DNA of 46,515 nucleotides. Source: Serinicoccus kebangsaanensis. GTDB taxonomy: Bacteria > Actinomycetota > Actinomycetes > Actinomycetales > Dermatophilaceae. This document shows, in pieces, positions 36,178 through 46,515 of the stretch; the stretch's first letter is position 1, and each line of letters starts with the position of its first letter. The stretch lies in the NCBI RefSeq assembly GCF_008919445.1, contig NZ_VSLG01000020.1, positions 1-46,515 on the forward strand, read 5' to 3'. The notes under the pieces are model-generated. The model worked only from the letters and a program-made list of their open reading frames with translations, did no database searches and was not told where the DNA came from. The position numbers and the translations under genes are program-made.

Positions 36178-38739
36178 ATGAGCGGCTTGTTCGACCACCT
36201 TCCCTTCGACGCACCCGTGCCCTCCCTGAGGGCGGGTGCCGCGAGCGGCCATGCTGACCGCGCCGGCGGGGTGGACGAGCGGGGGGTCCCGGCCTGGGCC
36301 GTCGCGGGGGAGGACCCGGCGGGGCAGGGGACGGCGGAGAGCGACGCGGCACGGGGTCGGTCGGCCACGCGCGGTCCCTCCGTGGCCGAGCTGCTGGCCG
36401 GCCTCAACGAGCCCCAGCGGGAGGCGGTCACGCACCAGGGCAGCCCCCTGCTCATCGTGGCCGGTGCCGGGTCCGGCAAGACCCGCGTGCTCACCCACCG
36501 CATCGCCTACCTGCTGGCCGAGCGGCACGTCCACCCCGGCCAGATCCTGGCCATCACCTTCACCAACAAGGCCGCCGCCGAGATGCGGGAGCGGGTCGAG
36601 GCTCTCGTCGGTCCCCGGGCCAAGGCCATGTGGGTGTCGACGTTCCACTCCGCCTGCGTGCGGATCCTGCGCCGCGAGGCCGCGACCGCCGGGCTGAAGA
36701 GCTCGTTCTCGATCTACGACGCCGCCGACAGCCAGCGGCTGATGGGCCTGGTCATCCGGGACCTCGACCTCGACCCGAAGCGGTACCCCGCGCGGGCCTT
36801 CCTCGCCAAGGTGTCCAACGCCAAGAACGAGCTGATCGACGACGAGAGCTTCGCCGCCACCGTCGGCAGCAACAGCTACGAGGCCAAGGTCGCCGAGGCG
36901 TACACGATGTACCAGCGTCGGCTGCGCGCGGCGAACGCCCTGGACTTCGACGACATCATCTCCACCACGGTGCACCTGCTGCGTGCCTTCCCGGCCGTCC
37001 GGGAGCACTACCGGCGCCGGTTCCGGCACGTCATGGTGGACGAGTACCAGGACACCAACCACGCGCAGTACGCCCTGGTCCGCGAGCTGGTCGGCTTCGA
37101 CGGAGACATCGTCGACGGGGGCAGCCGCGCGCTGCCACCGGCGGAGCTGTGCGTCGTCGGTGACGCCGACCAGTCGATCTACGCCTTCCGCGGGGCGACC
37201 ATCCGCAACATCGTCGAGTTCGAGGAGGACTACCCGCAGGCACGGACGATCCTGCTGGAGCAGAACTACCGCTCCACCTCGACCATCCTCACCGCCGCGA
37301 ACGCGGTCATCGCCCGCAACCCCAAGCGGCGGGAGAAGCGGCTGTGGACCGACGCGGGGGAGGGGCACCGGATCGTCGGCTACGTCGCCGACTCCGAGCA
37401 CGACGAGGCCTCCTTCGTCGCGCGCCGGATCGACGAGCTGGCCGACGAGCGGGGCGTCCGCCCGGGCGACGTGGCCGTGTTCTACCGCACCAACGCGCAG
37501 TCCCGCGCCCTGGAGGAGGTGCTGGTCCGGACCGGCCTGCCCTACAAGGTGGTCGGCGGGACGCGGTTCTACGAACGGCGCGAGATCAAGGACGCGCTCG
37601 CCTACCTGCGGGTCATCGCCAACCCGGCCGACGACGTCAACCTGCGGCGCATCCTCAACACCCCCAAGCGGGGTATCGGCGACCGCGCGGTCGCGGCGGT
37701 GACGATGCTCGCCGAGCGCGAGCGCATACCCTTCGTGGCCGCGCTGGGCCGGGCTGCCGACGCGCCGGGGATCGCCTCCCGCTCGGTGGCCGCGATCGGT
37801 GGGTTCACCGCGCTGCTGGAGGAGCTCGGGGCGCTCGCGGCGCAGGAGGACACCGGCATCGGCGCACTGCTGGAGGCGATCCTCGACCGCACCGGGTACC
37901 TCGCCGAGCTGCGGGCCAGCCACGACCCGCAGGACGAGACCCGGGTCGAGAACCTCACCGAGCTGGTGACCGTGGCCCGGGAGTTCGACGACAACTACCC
38001 CGAGGGCGGTCTGGTCGACTTCCTCGAGCAGGTGTCGCTGGTCGCCGACGCCGACGAGATCCCGGAGGGCGAGGGGGAGCCCGGCACCGACGCACCCGAC
38101 CAGGGCGTCGTGACCCTCATGACCCTGCACACGGCCAAGGGGCTGGAGTTCCCCGTCGTGTTCCTCACCGGGATGGAGGACGGCACCTTCCCGCACCAGC
38201 GCAGCCTGGACGACCCGGATGAGCTGGAGGAGGAGCGACGCCTGGCCTACGTCGGCATCACGCGGGCGCGCGAGCAGCTGCACCTCTCCCGGGCCGGGAG
38301 CAGGTCCGCCTTCGGGGCCCCGCAGTGGTTCCCCGCCTCCCGCTTCCTGGACGAGATCCCCGACGACCTGGTCACCTGGGAGCGCACCGACGCCGACCGG
38401 ATGAGCATGACCGGGCGGCGCTCGGCCGCCGAGGGCATCGGCTGGTCCGGTGGGTATGCCGGTGGCTCGCGCGGCGGGTCCGGCTGGTCCGGCGGCGGGC
38501 GCCCCGCCGCGGTGCGGCTCGATCCGCGGGGGAGCGCGCCGAAGCGGGCGCGCAGCGAGGCGCAGCAGGCCGAGCTGGCCGGCCTGGCCGCGGGCGACAA
38601 GGTCTCGCACGACAGCTTCGGGATGGGCACCGTGGTGCTGGTGGAGGGCACCGGCCAGCACACGATGGCCCACGTCGACTTCGGCGACGCCGGGCTGAAG
38701 CGGCTGCTGCTGCGGGTGGCGCCCCTCGTCAAGCTCTGA
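36178..38739 (+). CDS. pcrA: ATP-dependent DNA helicase PcrA/UvrD
   Basis: An 853-residue superfamily 1A helicase for repair and for clearing replication obstacles. After a variable 65-residue N-terminal extension come the Q motif (LNEPQREAV), Walker A GAGSGKT (96-102), motif Ia [17 protein letters not shown] (Walker B), [13 protein letters not shown] (III), [10 protein letters not shown] (IV), [12 protein letters not shown] (V) and YVGITRARE (VI). The C-terminal [15 protein letters not shown] is the Tudor-like RNA-polymerase-contact domain of PcrA. Length is slightly above average. Followed by a 146-base gap and sucC. Confidence 0.96.
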   Translation: MSGLFDHLPFDAPVPSLRAGAASGHADRAGGVDERGVPAWAVAGEDPAGQGTAESDAARGRSATRGPSVAELLAGLNEPQREAVTHQGSPLLIVAGAGSGKTRVLTHRIAYLLAERHVHPGQILAITFTNKAAAEMRERVEALVGPRAKAMWVSTFHSACVRILRREAATAGLKSSFSIYDAADSQRLMGLVIRDLDLDPKRYPARAFLAKVSNAKNELIDDESFAATVGSNSYEAKVAEAYTMYQRRLRAANALDFDDIISTTVHLLRAFPAVREHYRRRFRHVMVDEYQDTNHAQYALVRELVGFDGDIVDGGSRALPPAELCVVGDADQSIYAFRGATIRNIVEFEEDYPQARTILLEQNYRSTSTILTAANAVIARNPKRREKRLWTDAGEGHRIVGYVADSEHDEASFVARRIDELADERGVRPGDVAVFYRTNAQSRALEEVLVRTGLPYKVVGGTRFYERREIKDALAYLRVIANPADDVNLRRILNTPKRGIGDRAVAAVTMLAERERIPFVAALGRAADAPGIASRSVAAIGGFTALLEELGALAAQEDTGIGALLEAILDRTGYLAELRASHDPQDETRVENLTELVTVAREFDDNYPEGGLVDFLEQVSLVADADEIPEGEGEPGTDAPDQGVVTLMTLHTAKGLEFPVVFLTGMEDGTFPHQRSLDDPDELEEERRLAYVGITRAREQLHLSRAGSRSAFGAPQWFPASRFLDEIPDDLVTWERTDADRMSMTGRRSAAEGIGWSGGYAGGSRGGSGWSGGGRPAAVRLDPRGSAPKRARSEAQQAELAGLAAGDKVSHDSFGMGTVVLVEGTGQHTMAHVDFGDAGLKRLLLRVAPLVKL

Positions 38740-38785
38740 GCGCACGGCACCTGGGTGCTGGCGCGGGCCAGGTATGCCGCTGCGA

Positions 38786-38791
38786 TAGTGT
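38786..38791 (+). promoter_or_regulatory. Possible -10 box (TAGTGT) for sucC
   Basis: GCGATAGTGT in the pcrA-sucC gap could be a -10, giving a leader of about 85 bases that holds a 6-bp hairpin CCGGGA/TCCCGG and two copies of the GTATGCC/GGCATAC word. No matching -35 found. Confidence 0.35.
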
Positions 38792-38885
38792 GCGGCGCAG
38801 GGCCACCGACGGCTCCCGGGACGGATCCCGGCGACCCGGCGGGCGGCATACCGGAAGCACCATCGACAGACGGGAAGCAAGACTC

Positions 38886-40067
38886 GTGGATCTGTTCGAA
38901 TACCAGGCACGTGACCTGTTCGAGAAGCACGGCGTGCCTGTGCTCGCGGCCGAGGTCGTCACCGACGCGGCGGACGCGGGTCCGGCGGCCGAGCGCGTCG
39001 GTGCGCACAGCGGCGGCGTCGTCGTGGTCAAGGCGCAGGTGAAGGTCGGCGGCCGCGGCAAGGCCGGCGGCGTCAAGCTCGCCAGGAGCCCGCAGGAGGC
39101 GCAGGACGCCGCCGACGCCATCCTGGGCATGGACATCAAGGGCCACACCGTGGGCGCCGTGATGATCGCCCAGGGCGCCCAGATCGCCGAGGAGTACTAC
39201 TTCTCCCTCCTCCTGGACCGCGCCAACCGCTCCCTGCTCGCCATGTGCAGCAAGGAGGGCGGGATGGACATCGAGACCCTCGCGGAGGAGCGCCCGGAGG
39301 CGCTGGCGCGGGTCGCGGTCGACCCGAACACCGGCATCGACGACGCGAAGGCGCGGGAGATCGGCGAGCAGGCCGGCTTCGACAGCGGCGACGTCGACGC
39401 GATCGCCCCGGTGCTGATCCGGCTGTGGGACGTCTACAAGAACGAGGACGCGACGCTGGTCGAGGTGAACCCCCTGGTCAAGACCGAGGACGGCACGATC
39501 CTCGCCCTCGACGGCAAGGTCACCCTGGACGGCAACGCCGACTTCCGGCACGAGGACCACGCCGGGCTGGAGGACGCCGGCTCGGCCGACCCGCTCGAGG
39601 CCAAGGCCAAGGAGCTGGACCTCAACTACGTCAAGCTCGACGGCAACGTCGGCATCATCGGCAACGGTGCCGGGCTGGTCATGTCCACCCTCGACGTCGT
39701 CGCCTACGCCGGTGAGGACCACACCGGCGGAGCGGCCAGGCCGGCGAACTTCCTCGACATCGGCGGTGGCGCCTCGGCCGAGGTCATGGCCAACGGGCTG
39801 GACGTCATCCTCGGGGACGAGCAGGTGAAGTCGGTCTTCGTCAACGTCTTCGGCGGGATCACCGCGTGCGACGCGGTGGCCAACGGCATCGTCCAGGCGC
39901 TGAAGATGCTGGGTGACGAGGCGACCAAGCCGCTCGTGGTCCGGCTCGACGGCAACAACGTCGAGGAGGGCCGGGCGATCCTCGCCGAGGCCGCGCACCC
40001 GCTGGTGACCATCGAGGCCACCATGGACGGTGCCGCCCGCAAGGCCGCCGAGCTGGCCGCCGGCTGA
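38886..40067 (+). CDS. sucC: Succinyl-CoA synthetase (ADP-forming) beta subunit
   Basis: A 393-residue ATP-grasp protein. The N terminus [19 protein letters not shown] is diagnostic, [19 protein letters not shown] is the nucleotide-binding lobe, [11 protein letters not shown] the Mg site and [18 protein letters not shown] the C-terminal CoA-ligase part. GTG start. With SucD it makes succinate and ATP in the TCA cycle. The sucD gene follows 41 bases later. Confidence 0.95.
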   Translation: MDLFEYQARDLFEKHGVPVLAAEVVTDAADAGPAAERVGAHSGGVVVVKAQVKVGGRGKAGGVKLARSPQEAQDAADAILGMDIKGHTVGAVMIAQGAQIAEEYYFSLLLDRANRSLLAMCSKEGGMDIETLAEERPEALARVAVDPNTGIDDAKAREIGEQAGFDSGDVDAIAPVLIRLWDVYKNEDATLVEVNPLVKTEDGTILALDGKVTLDGNADFRHEDHAGLEDAGSADPLEAKAKELDLNYVKLDGNVGIIGNGAGLVMSTLDVVAYAGEDHTGGAARPANFLDIGGGASAEVMANGLDVILGDEQVKSVFVNVFGGITACDAVANGIVQALKMLGDEATKPLVVRLDGNNVEEGRAILAEAAHPLVTIEATMDGAARKAAELAAG

Positions 40068-40108
40068 CCCTCACGACGACATACCGACGACAAGAAGAAG
40101 AGACCACC

Positions 40109-40999
<891 letters not shown>

Positions 41000-41040
41000 C
41001 GAACCGTCCTGCGGACCGGCCTCTCGGGGCCCCGCCAGAG

Positions 41041-41085
41041 CGACCGGACAGGCCCTCGGGGATCCCCCGAGGGCCTGTTCGGTCG
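41041..41085 (+). terminator. 21-bp hairpin terminator after sucD
   Basis: Arms 41041-41061 and 41065-41085 pair along 21 positions with one G-U pair (CGACCGGACAGGCCCTCGGGG against its complement) around loop ATC. Confidence 0.85.
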
Positions 41086-41123
41086 TGGACCGGCGCGCCT
41101 CCCGTCCGGGTGGCCGCGCCTCG

Positions 41124-42437
41124 ATGACCATGGGCACGATGACTGTGGTGGAGCGGACCGGCGCCGGCGGGCGCGCGGCAGACGAGACGTCGGCGCGGGA
41201 CGAGATCCCCGGGAGGGGGCCGGTCCTGACCGCCCGGCGCCTCGGCGAGCTGCTGGGCGCCGGGGTGGCCGGTGTGGTGTGCGTGCTCCTCGGGGTGCTG
41301 GTCGTCGTGCTGCCGACCGTCCTGGCCTGGATCGTGGAGGAGCGGAGCACGGCCAGCTTCTGGCAGACCGTCGGCGTCGGCGTGGACGTCTGGGCGCTGG
41401 CCCACCGGGCCGCGGTGCAGATGCCCGGTGCCGAGCTCGTCCTGGCGCCGCTGCTGCTCACCGCGGTCTTCCTCGCCCTGTGCTGGTATGCCGCGCGCCA
41501 GGTCGTCCTCAGCCGGCACCACCTCACCGCCCGGGTGCCGCGCATCGGTGGCTGGCGGTCGGCGTGGAGCGCGCTCGGCGGGTCGGACGGCACCGCCTTC
41601 GTCTGCGGCTACCTCGCCGCCGGGCTGCTGGTCGCGCACACCGCGAGCTTCGGGATCGCCCCCGTCCGGCTGGCGACCCTCGTGCCCGGCGCCGTGCTGG
41701 TCCCGCTGGTGGCGCTCGGCCTGGTCTGGTGGGGTGAGCACCGCCGGGAGGAGCACCCCACCGTGGACGCCGGGCTGGCCTTCCTCGAGGCGCGGACCCC
41801 GGTGCTGGTGCGCCGGGCCCTCCCTCCGGTGGTCGAGGTGATGGTGTCCCTGGTCGCGGTGTCCTTCCTGCTCGTCCTGGGGCTGCTGCTGCTCCGCGGC
41901 GAGCGGATCATCACCCTCTACGGCTCCCTCGACGCAGGCCTGGTCGGGACGCTCGTGCTCACCGTGGGGCAGCTGCTCGCCCTGCCCAACCTCATGGTGT
42001 GGGCGCTGGGCTGGGTGACGGGGTCGGGGGTCACCGTCGGCACCGTGCACGTGGGCTGGAGCGAGGCGAGTGCCGGTGACCTCCCGGTGATGCCCGTCCT
42101 GGGTGCCCTGCCCGAGCCCGGCGCGATGCCGCCGGGAATGTGGGTCATGGCCCTGGTGCCGTGCGTGGCCGGCGGATGGCTGGGCTACCGGGCGGTGGGC
42201 TCGGCGTCCCGGCTCGCCAGCTGGTGGACCAAGACCCAGATCCTGCTCGCCTCGTGCGTGACCGTGGCCCTCGTCGTCCTGGTGCTGTCCTGGCTCGCGA
42301 CGGGTGGGCTCACCCCGGGGCTGCTCGGCACCGTCGGTGTCGAGCCCTGGCGCGTGGCGGGGATGCTGCTCGCCCAGCTCGTCGCGGGCGGCCTGGTCGT
42401 GGTGAGCGCCCTGCACCTGCGGCGCCGTCGTCTCTGA
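41124..42437 (+). CDS. DUF6350-family integral membrane protein
   Basis: About 437 residues with ten or so membrane helices (for example GAGVAGVVCVLLGVLVVVLP and LLLTAVFLALCWYAARQVVL). The segment LPNLMVWALGWVTGSGVTVGTVHVGW is the conserved core of the DUF6350 (cell-division PerM-like) family, which usually sits between sucCD and purN in actinobacteria, as here. Function unknown. The start is uncertain: ATGs at 41124, 41130 and 41139 and an earlier GTG at 41085 are all in frame without a good SD; 41124 is a compromise. Confidence 0.8.
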   Translation: MTMGTMTVVERTGAGGRAADETSARDEIPGRGPVLTARRLGELLGAGVAGVVCVLLGVLVVVLPTVLAWIVEERSTASFWQTVGVGVDVWALAHRAAVQMPGAELVLAPLLLTAVFLALCWYAARQVVLSRHHLTARVPRIGGWRSAWSALGGSDGTAFVCGYLAAGLLVAHTASFGIAPVRLATLVPGAVLVPLVALGLVWWGEHRREEHPTVDAGLAFLEARTPVLVRRALPPVVEVMVSLVAVSFLLVLGLLLLRGERIITLYGSLDAGLVGTLVLTVGQLLALPNLMVWALGWVTGSGVTVGTVHVGWSEASAGDLPVMPVLGALPEPGAMPPGMWVMALVPCVAGGWLGYRAVGSASRLASWWTKTQILLASCVTVALVVLVLSWLATGGLTPGLLGTVGVEPWRVAGMLLAQLVAGGLVVVSALHLRRRRL

Positions 42438-42448
42438 CCCGGCCCACG

Positions 42449-42454
42449 TAGGCT
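42449..42454 (+). promoter_or_regulatory. -10 box of a leaderless promoter (TAGGCT) for purN
   Basis: TAGGCT is followed by 7 bases and the GTG at 42462. Confidence 0.55.
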
Positions 42455-42461
42455 GCGCAGC

Positions 42462-43058
42462 GTGAGCGACTCCGACCGCCCCGCGCGCGTCCTCGTCCTG
42501 GTCTCCGGCTCCGGCACCCTGCTCCAGGCCGTCCTCGAGGCGTGCGACGACCCTGGCTACGGCGTCGAGGTCGTGGCGGTCGGGGCCGACCGGGACCAGA
42601 TCCAGGGCCTGGAACGAGCACGGGTACGGGGCATACCGACCTTCGTCGAGCGGCTCGCGGACCACCCGGACCGCGACGCGTGGGACGCCGCGATGGTGGC
42701 GCACCTCGACGAGCACCGGCCCGACCTCGTGCTCAGCGCCGGCTTCATGAAGATCCTCGGACCCGCCGTGCTGGCCGGGCACCGGGTGGTCAACACCCAT
42801 CCGGCCCTGCTGCCCGCCTTCCCCGGCGCGCGCGCGGTCCGCGACGCGCTGGCGCACGGCGTGCGGGTCACCGGGTGCACCCTGCACGAGGTGGACGACG
42901 GGGTCGACACCGGCCCGATCGTCGACCAGCGTGCGGTGACGGTGCGCCGGGACGACACCGAGGACTCCCTGCACGAGCGGATCAAGGCGGCCGAGCGGGA
43001 GATGCTCGTCGCGGCCCTACCCGGGGTGGCGCGCGTGCACCCGCTCGATGACGCCTAG
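42462..43058 (+). CDS. purN: Phosphoribosylglycinamide formyltransferase PurN
   Basis: A 198-residue enzyme adding a formyl group from 10-formyl-THF to GAR in purine synthesis. VLVSGSGTLLQAV binds the phosphate, AGFMKILGP is followed by the catalytic NTHPALLPAFPG (Asn and His), and the Asp is in VDDGVDTGPIV. GTG start after a TAGGCT box. The 3' end overlaps a convergent methyltransferase gene by 42 bases. purH lies 0.7 kb downstream with its own riboswitch. Confidence 0.95.
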   Translation: MSDSDRPARVLVLVSGSGTLLQAVLEACDDPGYGVEVVAVGADRDQIQGLERARVRGIPTFVERLADHPDRDAWDAAMVAHLDEHRPDLVLSAGFMKILGPAVLAGHRVVNTHPALLPAFPGARAVRDALAHGVRVTGCTLHEVDDGVDTGPIVDQRAVTVRRDDTEDSLHERIKAAEREMLVAALPGVARVHPLDDA

Positions 43059-43628
43059 CGCGGTCCGCTCGGAGTCGAGCACCTCGAGACCGAGCGCGCC
43101 CAGGTGGGCGCGCGGCCGCCGACCGAAGTGCTCCCCGGCGAGCGGCACGCTCACCGTGTCCGCGGCCGCCTGCCCGGCCCGCACCCACCACCGCGACGAG
43201 GCGACGTGGTCGGCGAGCAGCAGCGACCCCCCGGGGCGCAGCACGCGGGTCATCTCCCGCAGCGCGAGGTCCAGGTCGGGGACGCAGCACAGGGTGAAGG
43301 TCGACACGACCGTGTCGAAGGCGCCGTCCGGGAGATCCATCGCACCGGCGTCACCGTGGACGAAGTCGACCTGCAACCCCAGGTCGGACGCCCGTCGCCG
43401 GGCCTGCGCCAGCATGGCTGCGCTGCGCTCCAGGCAGGTCAGCTCGACCCCGACGGGGTAGTGGGGCAGGTTGGCCCCGGTCCCGACGCCCACCTCCAGC
43501 ACGCGCCCGACCGCGCGCCCGGCCACCCACGGGCGGCTCGCCGCGAGGAGGCGCCGCTCCATCCCCGCCGACAGCTGGTCGTAGCGCGGTGCCAGGCGGT
43601 CCCAGCGACGGGCGTGCTCCCGGTCCAT
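43017..43628 (-). CDS. Class I SAM-dependent methyltransferase (UbiE/COQ5-like)
   Basis: A 203-residue methyltransferase. Motif I is VLEVGVGTGANLPHY, then ERSAAMLAQARRRA and the acidic FVHGDAGAMDLPDGAFDTVVSTFTL, and post-motif LRPGGSLLLADHV. It looks like the Methyltransf_11 group; small-molecule or lipid substrates are usual. The ATG is fixed by TAGGTT 6 bases upstream. Lies between purN and purH on the opposite strand, overlapping the end of purN. Confidence 0.85.
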   Translation of the reverse strand: MDREHARRWDRLAPRYDQLSAGMERRLLAASRPWVAGRAVGRVLEVGVGTGANLPHYPVGVELTCLERSAAMLAQARRRASDLGLQVDFVHGDAGAMDLPDGAFDTVVSTFTLCCVPDLDLALREMTRVLRPGGSLLLADHVASSRWWVRAGQAAADTVSVPLAGEHFGRRPRAHLGALGLEVLDSERTALGVIERVHARHPG

Positions 43629-43634
43629 CCGAGC

Positions 43635-43640
43635 AACCTA
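43635..43640 (-). promoter_or_regulatory. -10 box of a leaderless promoter (TAGGTT), minus strand
   Basis: TAGGTT, GCTCGG (6 bases), ATG at 43628. Confidence 0.55.
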
Positions 43641-43674
43641 GCGGTCCGGCCCCGGCTCCGACCGCGTTAGAGTG

Positions 43675-43796
43675 AGCGGCACACGACTGGCGCGGGTGGG
43701 ACACCACCGGGGAGTGACACGCGTGGGCATCGCCCGCCTGGGTGCCTGCACCGTCGAGCGACGGCACCGCCGTCCACCCCGAGGAGCGATGCAGTC
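43675..43796 (+). promoter_or_regulatory. ZTP (pfl) riboswitch before purH
   Basis: The conserved parts of the ZTP aptamer are present: GACTGGCG (43685-43692), CCACCGGGGAGTGA (43707-43717 core) and the 3' pseudoknot segment CCGCCTGGGT (43734-43743). The aptamer senses ZMP/ZTP, which build up when 10-formyl-THF is short, and turns on purine and folate genes. purH directly downstream uses ZMP (AICAR). GGGTG (43740-43744) can pair with CACCC (43775-43779) just before the GAGGAG SD, a possible off-state. TAGAGT at 43668-43673 may be the -10. Confidence 0.85.
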
Positions 43797-45395
43797 ATGA
43801 CTTCGTCCACCACGTCCCCCGCCGAGCGCCGGCCCCTGCGCCGGGCCCTGGTCTCGGTCTACGACAAGACCGGCCTGGACGAGCTGGTCACCGCCCTGCA
43901 CGAGCACGGGGTCACCCTGGTCTCCACGGGTGGGTCGGCGGCACGGATCGAGAGCCTGGGCCTGCCGGTGACCCGCGTCGAGCAGCTCACCGGCTTCCCC
44001 GAGTGCCTGGACGGGCGGGTCAAGACGCTGCACCCACGGGTGCACGCCGGCCTGCTGGCGGACACCACCAACCCCGAGCACGTGAGCCAGCTGGCGGAGC
44101 TGGGGGTCGAGGGTTTCGACCTCGTCGTCTGCAACCTCTATCCCTTCGCCGACACGGTCGCCTCCGGCGCGGACGCGGCGGAGTGCGTCGAGCAGATCGA
44201 CATCGGCGGGCCGTCCATGGTGCGCGCCGCCGCCAAGAACCACCGCAGCGTGGCCGTCGTGACCAGCCCGCAGGCCTACCCCCAGCTGCTCGAGGCGGTG
44301 GCCGAGGGTGGCTTCACCCTGGCCGAGCGCCAGCAGCTCGCGGCGCAGGCCTTCGTGCACACCGCCACCTACGACGTGGCGGTCGCCTCGTGGATGGGCA
44401 ACGTGCTCGCCGACACCAGCGGCGGCACCGGCTTCCCCGCGTGGATCGGCGCGACCTGGGACAAGGCGGCGGTCCTGCGCTACGGCGAGAACCCGCACCA
44501 GCGCGCCGCCCTCTACACGGCCGGTTCCCACCAGAGTCCCGGGCTGGCCCAGGGCGAGCAGCTCAGTGGCAAGGCGATGTCCTACAACAACTACGTCGAC
44601 GCCGACGCGGCGCGGCGCGCGGCGCACGACCACGGGGACCAGCCGACGGTGGCCATCATCAAGCACGCGAACCCGTGCGGGATCGCCGTCGGCGCCGACA
44701 TCGCCGAGGCCTACGCCAAGGCGCACGCCTGCGACCCGGTGTCCGCCTTCGGCGGGATCATCGCCACCAACGCCCCCGTGACCGAGGCGATGGCGCGGCA
44801 GGTGGCGGAGGTCTTCACCGAGGTGGTGGTGGCCCCGGACTTCGAGCCGGCCGCCCTGGAGCTGCTCTCCGCGAAGAAGAACCTCCGGCTGCTCACGGTG
44901 CCCTCGCCCGCGGCGGGAGGCGTCGAGACCCGCCCCATCTCCGGGGGTCTGCTGGTGCAGGCCGTCGACACGGTCGACGCCGAGGTGGAGAACGGCGGCG
45001 ACGACGCCTCGCGCTGGCGGCTGGTCGCCGGGGAGGCGGCGGACGACGCCACCCTCGCCGACCTCCAGTTCGCCTGGCGGGCCGTGCGGGCGACCAGGTC
45101 CAACGCCATCCTGCTCGCGCACGCCGGCGCGTCCGTCGGTGTCGGTATGGGTCAGGTCAACCGGGTGGACTCGTGCCAGCTGGCGGTGAGCCGGGCCGGC
45201 GAGCGGGCCGCCGGTGCGGTGGCCGCCTCGGACGCCTTCTTCCCGTTCGCCGACGGGCTCACGGTGCTGCTGGACGCCGGCGTCCGGGCGGTGGTCGCTC
45301 CCGGCGGGTCGATCCGGGACGAGGAGGTCGTCGCGGCCGCGGAGCAGGCGGGGGTGACGATGTACTTCACCGGCACCCGACACTTTGCCCACTGA
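43797..45395 (+). CDS. purH: Bifunctional AICAR transformylase / IMP cyclohydrolase
   Basis: A 532-residue enzyme for the last two steps to IMP. The N-terminal MGS-like cyclohydrolase has [20 protein letters not shown] and [17 protein letters not shown]. The C-terminal transformylase has [14 protein letters not shown], the catalytic KHANPCG and FGGIIATN. The end GTRHFAH is standard. ATG follows GAGGAG by 10 bases and overlaps a 3-codon ATG frame. It is under the ZTP riboswitch. Confidence 0.97.
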   Translation: MTSSTTSPAERRPLRRALVSVYDKTGLDELVTALHEHGVTLVSTGGSAARIESLGLPVTRVEQLTGFPECLDGRVKTLHPRVHAGLLADTTNPEHVSQLAELGVEGFDLVVCNLYPFADTVASGADAAECVEQIDIGGPSMVRAAAKNHRSVAVVTSPQAYPQLLEAVAEGGFTLAERQQLAAQAFVHTATYDVAVASWMGNVLADTSGGTGFPAWIGATWDKAAVLRYGENPHQRAALYTAGSHQSPGLAQGEQLSGKAMSYNNYVDADAARRAAHDHGDQPTVAIIKHANPCGIAVGADIAEAYAKAHACDPVSAFGGIIATNAPVTEAMARQVAEVFTEVVVAPDFEPAALELLSAKKNLRLLTVPSPAAGGVETRPISGGLLVQAVDTVDAEVENGGDDASRWRLVAGEAADDATLADLQFAWRAVRATRSNAILLAHAGASVGVGMGQVNRVDSCQLAVSRAGERAAGAVAASDAFFPFADGLTVLLDAGVRAVVAPGGSIRDEEVVAAAEQAGVTMYFTGTRHFAH

Positions 45396-46401
45396 CGAGC
45401 CGGCCGCCGCGGCCGTGGCCGCCCCGGCGGTGCTCCCGCTCGTGGCGGCCGGCGTCTGCGGAGCGGTGCTCCCGGTCCAGTCGAGGGTCAACGGGGTGCT
45501 GTCGCAGCAGGTCGGCTCGCTCCCCGCGGCGACGATCTCGTTCGGCAGCGGCCTGGTCGTCCTCACCCTGCTCCTCGCCTCTCCTGCGCTGCGGCGCAGC
45601 GTCGCCGCCGTCTGGACCGCGCTGCGGACCCGGCGGCTGCGGTGGTGGCAGGTGCTCGGCGGGGTCGGCGGCGCGCTGCTGGTCGCCAGCCAGACGTATG
45701 CCGTCCCGCTCGTCGGGGTGACCGCCTTCCTCGTCGCGGTCATCGGCGGGCAGTCGGTCAGTGCCCTCCTGGTCGACCGGGCCGGTCTGGGGCCGGGGCC
45801 GGTCCAGCGGCTCCGTCCGGGGCGCGTCCTGGCGGCGGGTCTGGCCGTGCTGGGGGTGGCGGTCGCCGCCACCGCCCGTGGGGGTGGCGACACCGGGGTC
45901 GCCACTGGCGTGGCGCTCGTGCTGCCGGTGCTGGTGGTGGTCGCCGCGGGTGGCCTCACCTCGGTCCAGCAGGCGCTCAACGGCGTCGTCACCACCGTGA
46001 GCCGCGCACCCGTGGCCACCGCGTGGGTCAACTTCCTCACCGGCACGGTGACGCTGGTCGTGATCGGTGCGGTCGTGTCGGGCACCGGTGAGCTGCCCCT
46101 GCGACCTGTGGGGCCGGACCTGCCGTGGTGGGCGTGGACGGGAGGCACGATGGGCATCGTCTTCATCGCCCTGGCGGCGTATGCCGTCACGCACCTGCCG
46201 GTGCTCGTCTTCGCCCTGGTGACGGTGACCACCCAGCTGGCGGTGGGGGTCGGGCTGGACTCCCTGGACCCGGCGAGCCGCGCGCTGCTCGGGCCGCAGG
46301 TGCTCGTGGGGGTGCTGCTCGCGCTCGTCGCGTCCGTCTGGGCGGCGCTGGCCCGTCGCCACCCCCGTGCGGCTGCGCCGGCGGCCGCCGGTCACCGGTA
46401 G
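45385..46401 (+). CDS. DMT-superfamily transporter, DUF606/YdcZ type
   Basis: About 338 residues with ten helices made of two similar five-helix halves: [21 protein letters not shown] in the first half is echoed by [20 protein letters not shown] in the second. The QSRVNG/QQALNG pair is typical of DUF606 (YdcZ) proteins in the drug/metabolite superfamily. Substrate unknown. The TTG start at 45385 lies inside the end of purH and has no SD; a GTG at about 45415 is an alternative start. Confidence 0.8.
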   Translation: MPTDEPAAAAVAAPAVLPLVAAGVCGAVLPVQSRVNGVLSQQVGSLPAATISFGSGLVVLTLLLASPALRRSVAAVWTALRTRRLRWWQVLGGVGGALLVASQTYAVPLVGVTAFLVAVIGGQSVSALLVDRAGLGPGPVQRLRPGRVLAAGLAVLGVAVAATARGGGDTGVATGVALVLPVLVVVAAGGLTSVQQALNGVVTTVSRAPVATAWVNFLTGTVTLVVIGAVVSGTGELPLRPVGPDLPWWAWTGGTMGIVFIALAAYAVTHLPVLVFALVTVTTQLAVGVGLDSLDPASRALLGPQVLVGVLLALVASVWAALARRHPRAAAPAAAGHR

Positions 46402-46515
46402 GGTCTGCGTCAGTGTCAGGGTGAGTCTTGCTGCCTTTGGCGGCTGGTTGGATCCTGAGCACCTGGTGTCTGGCTCATAGGGTCGTTGTCGCCCCTTCGG
46501 GGTTGATGCGCATGC
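46402..46515. other. Non-coding end of the window
   Basis: No frame or start with SD is visible in these 114 bases, which are less GC-rich than the core. It contains TAGGGT (about 46478-46483) and a small hairpin CCCC-TTC-GGGG. It may be the promoter region or left end of whatever follows, possibly a mobile element, but nothing diagnostic is seen. Confidence 0.3.

Noticed and set aside
36163-38910. A 915-codon open frame antisense to pcrA
   Set aside because: No recognisable domain; pcrA on the other strand has all helicase motifs in order.
43789-43800. ATG-CAG-TCA-TGA as a regulatory upstream peptide of purH
   Set aside because: The SD is only 2 bases from this ATG, too close for normal initiation; it is more likely chance overlap.
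46402-46515. Possible mobile-element end at the right edge
   Set aside because: Lower GC and a small hairpin alone are not enough; no inverted repeat or transposase start is visible within the window.

Overview
The window is 46.5 kb of very GC-rich DNA with actinobacterial hallmarks: a sigma-R/RsrA redox pair, a WhiB-family regulator, a CIRCE-controlled groES-groEL with a His-rich GroEL tail, nickel superoxide dismutase, ribosomal protein bL37, a ZTP riboswitch before purH, and many GTG/TTG starts. Gene content and order suggest a member of the Micrococcales, possibly close to Ornithinimicrobium/Serinicoccus-type Intrasporangiaceae. That placement is inference; no 16S gene is present.

Layout. 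(1) 1-1866 is an accessory edge with lower GC and less biased codon use. It holds the terminal repeats of an IS21-type element abutting a broken GNAT acetyltransferase gene, and three small unfamiliar genes, one resembling the coiled-coil part of GyrA. (2) 1881-9347 is core: an M16 peptidase pair on the plus strand, converging on a minus-strand block alaA - SRAP protein - alpha/beta hydrolase - aroA - rsgA - hisN (running from 10608 down to 4528). (3) 10649-11875 is the sigR-rsrA operon, with a sigma-R-like promoter, a possible long sigma isoform, a strong two-way terminator and the tiny bL37 gene. (4) 11876-14907 has a 28-codon gene with its own SD and hairpin, then two membrane HD-domain proteins. 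(5) 14914-19649 holds sodN, tsaB-rimI-tsaD (tRNA t6A and S18 acetylation) and a ktrB-ktrA potassium system. (6) 19676-24536 has a THUMP-like methyltransferase, a phospholipase D/cardiolipin-synthase-like protein and groES-groEL with duplicated hairpins between them. (7) 24665-34160 has whiD, guaB, guaB3, an anchored beta-propeller, SURF1, a DUF3817 protein, guaA, and murT-gatD (lipid II amidation). (8) 34133-36104 is a three-gene membrane operon (two unknown 4-TM proteins and a UPF0104 flippase-like protein). (9) 36178-46401 has pcrA, sucC-sucD, a DUF6350 protein, purN, a methyltransferase, riboswitch-purH and a DUF606-type transporter.

Themes. Purine synthesis recurs (guaB, guaB3, guaA, purN, purH, the ZTP switch). 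Stress and redox control recurs (sigR-rsrA, whiD, sodN, CIRCE-groESL). No CRISPR array, tRNA, rRNA or intact mobile element was seen, and no obvious wholly new multi-gene system. The most interesting signals are at DNA level: a repeated leaderless-promoter layout (TANNNT, usually 6 bases, start codon) at 13 genes, a dual promoter/dual start at sigR, a strongly favoured word GTATGCC/GGCATAC in the core DNA, and an unannotated-looking 28-codon gene.
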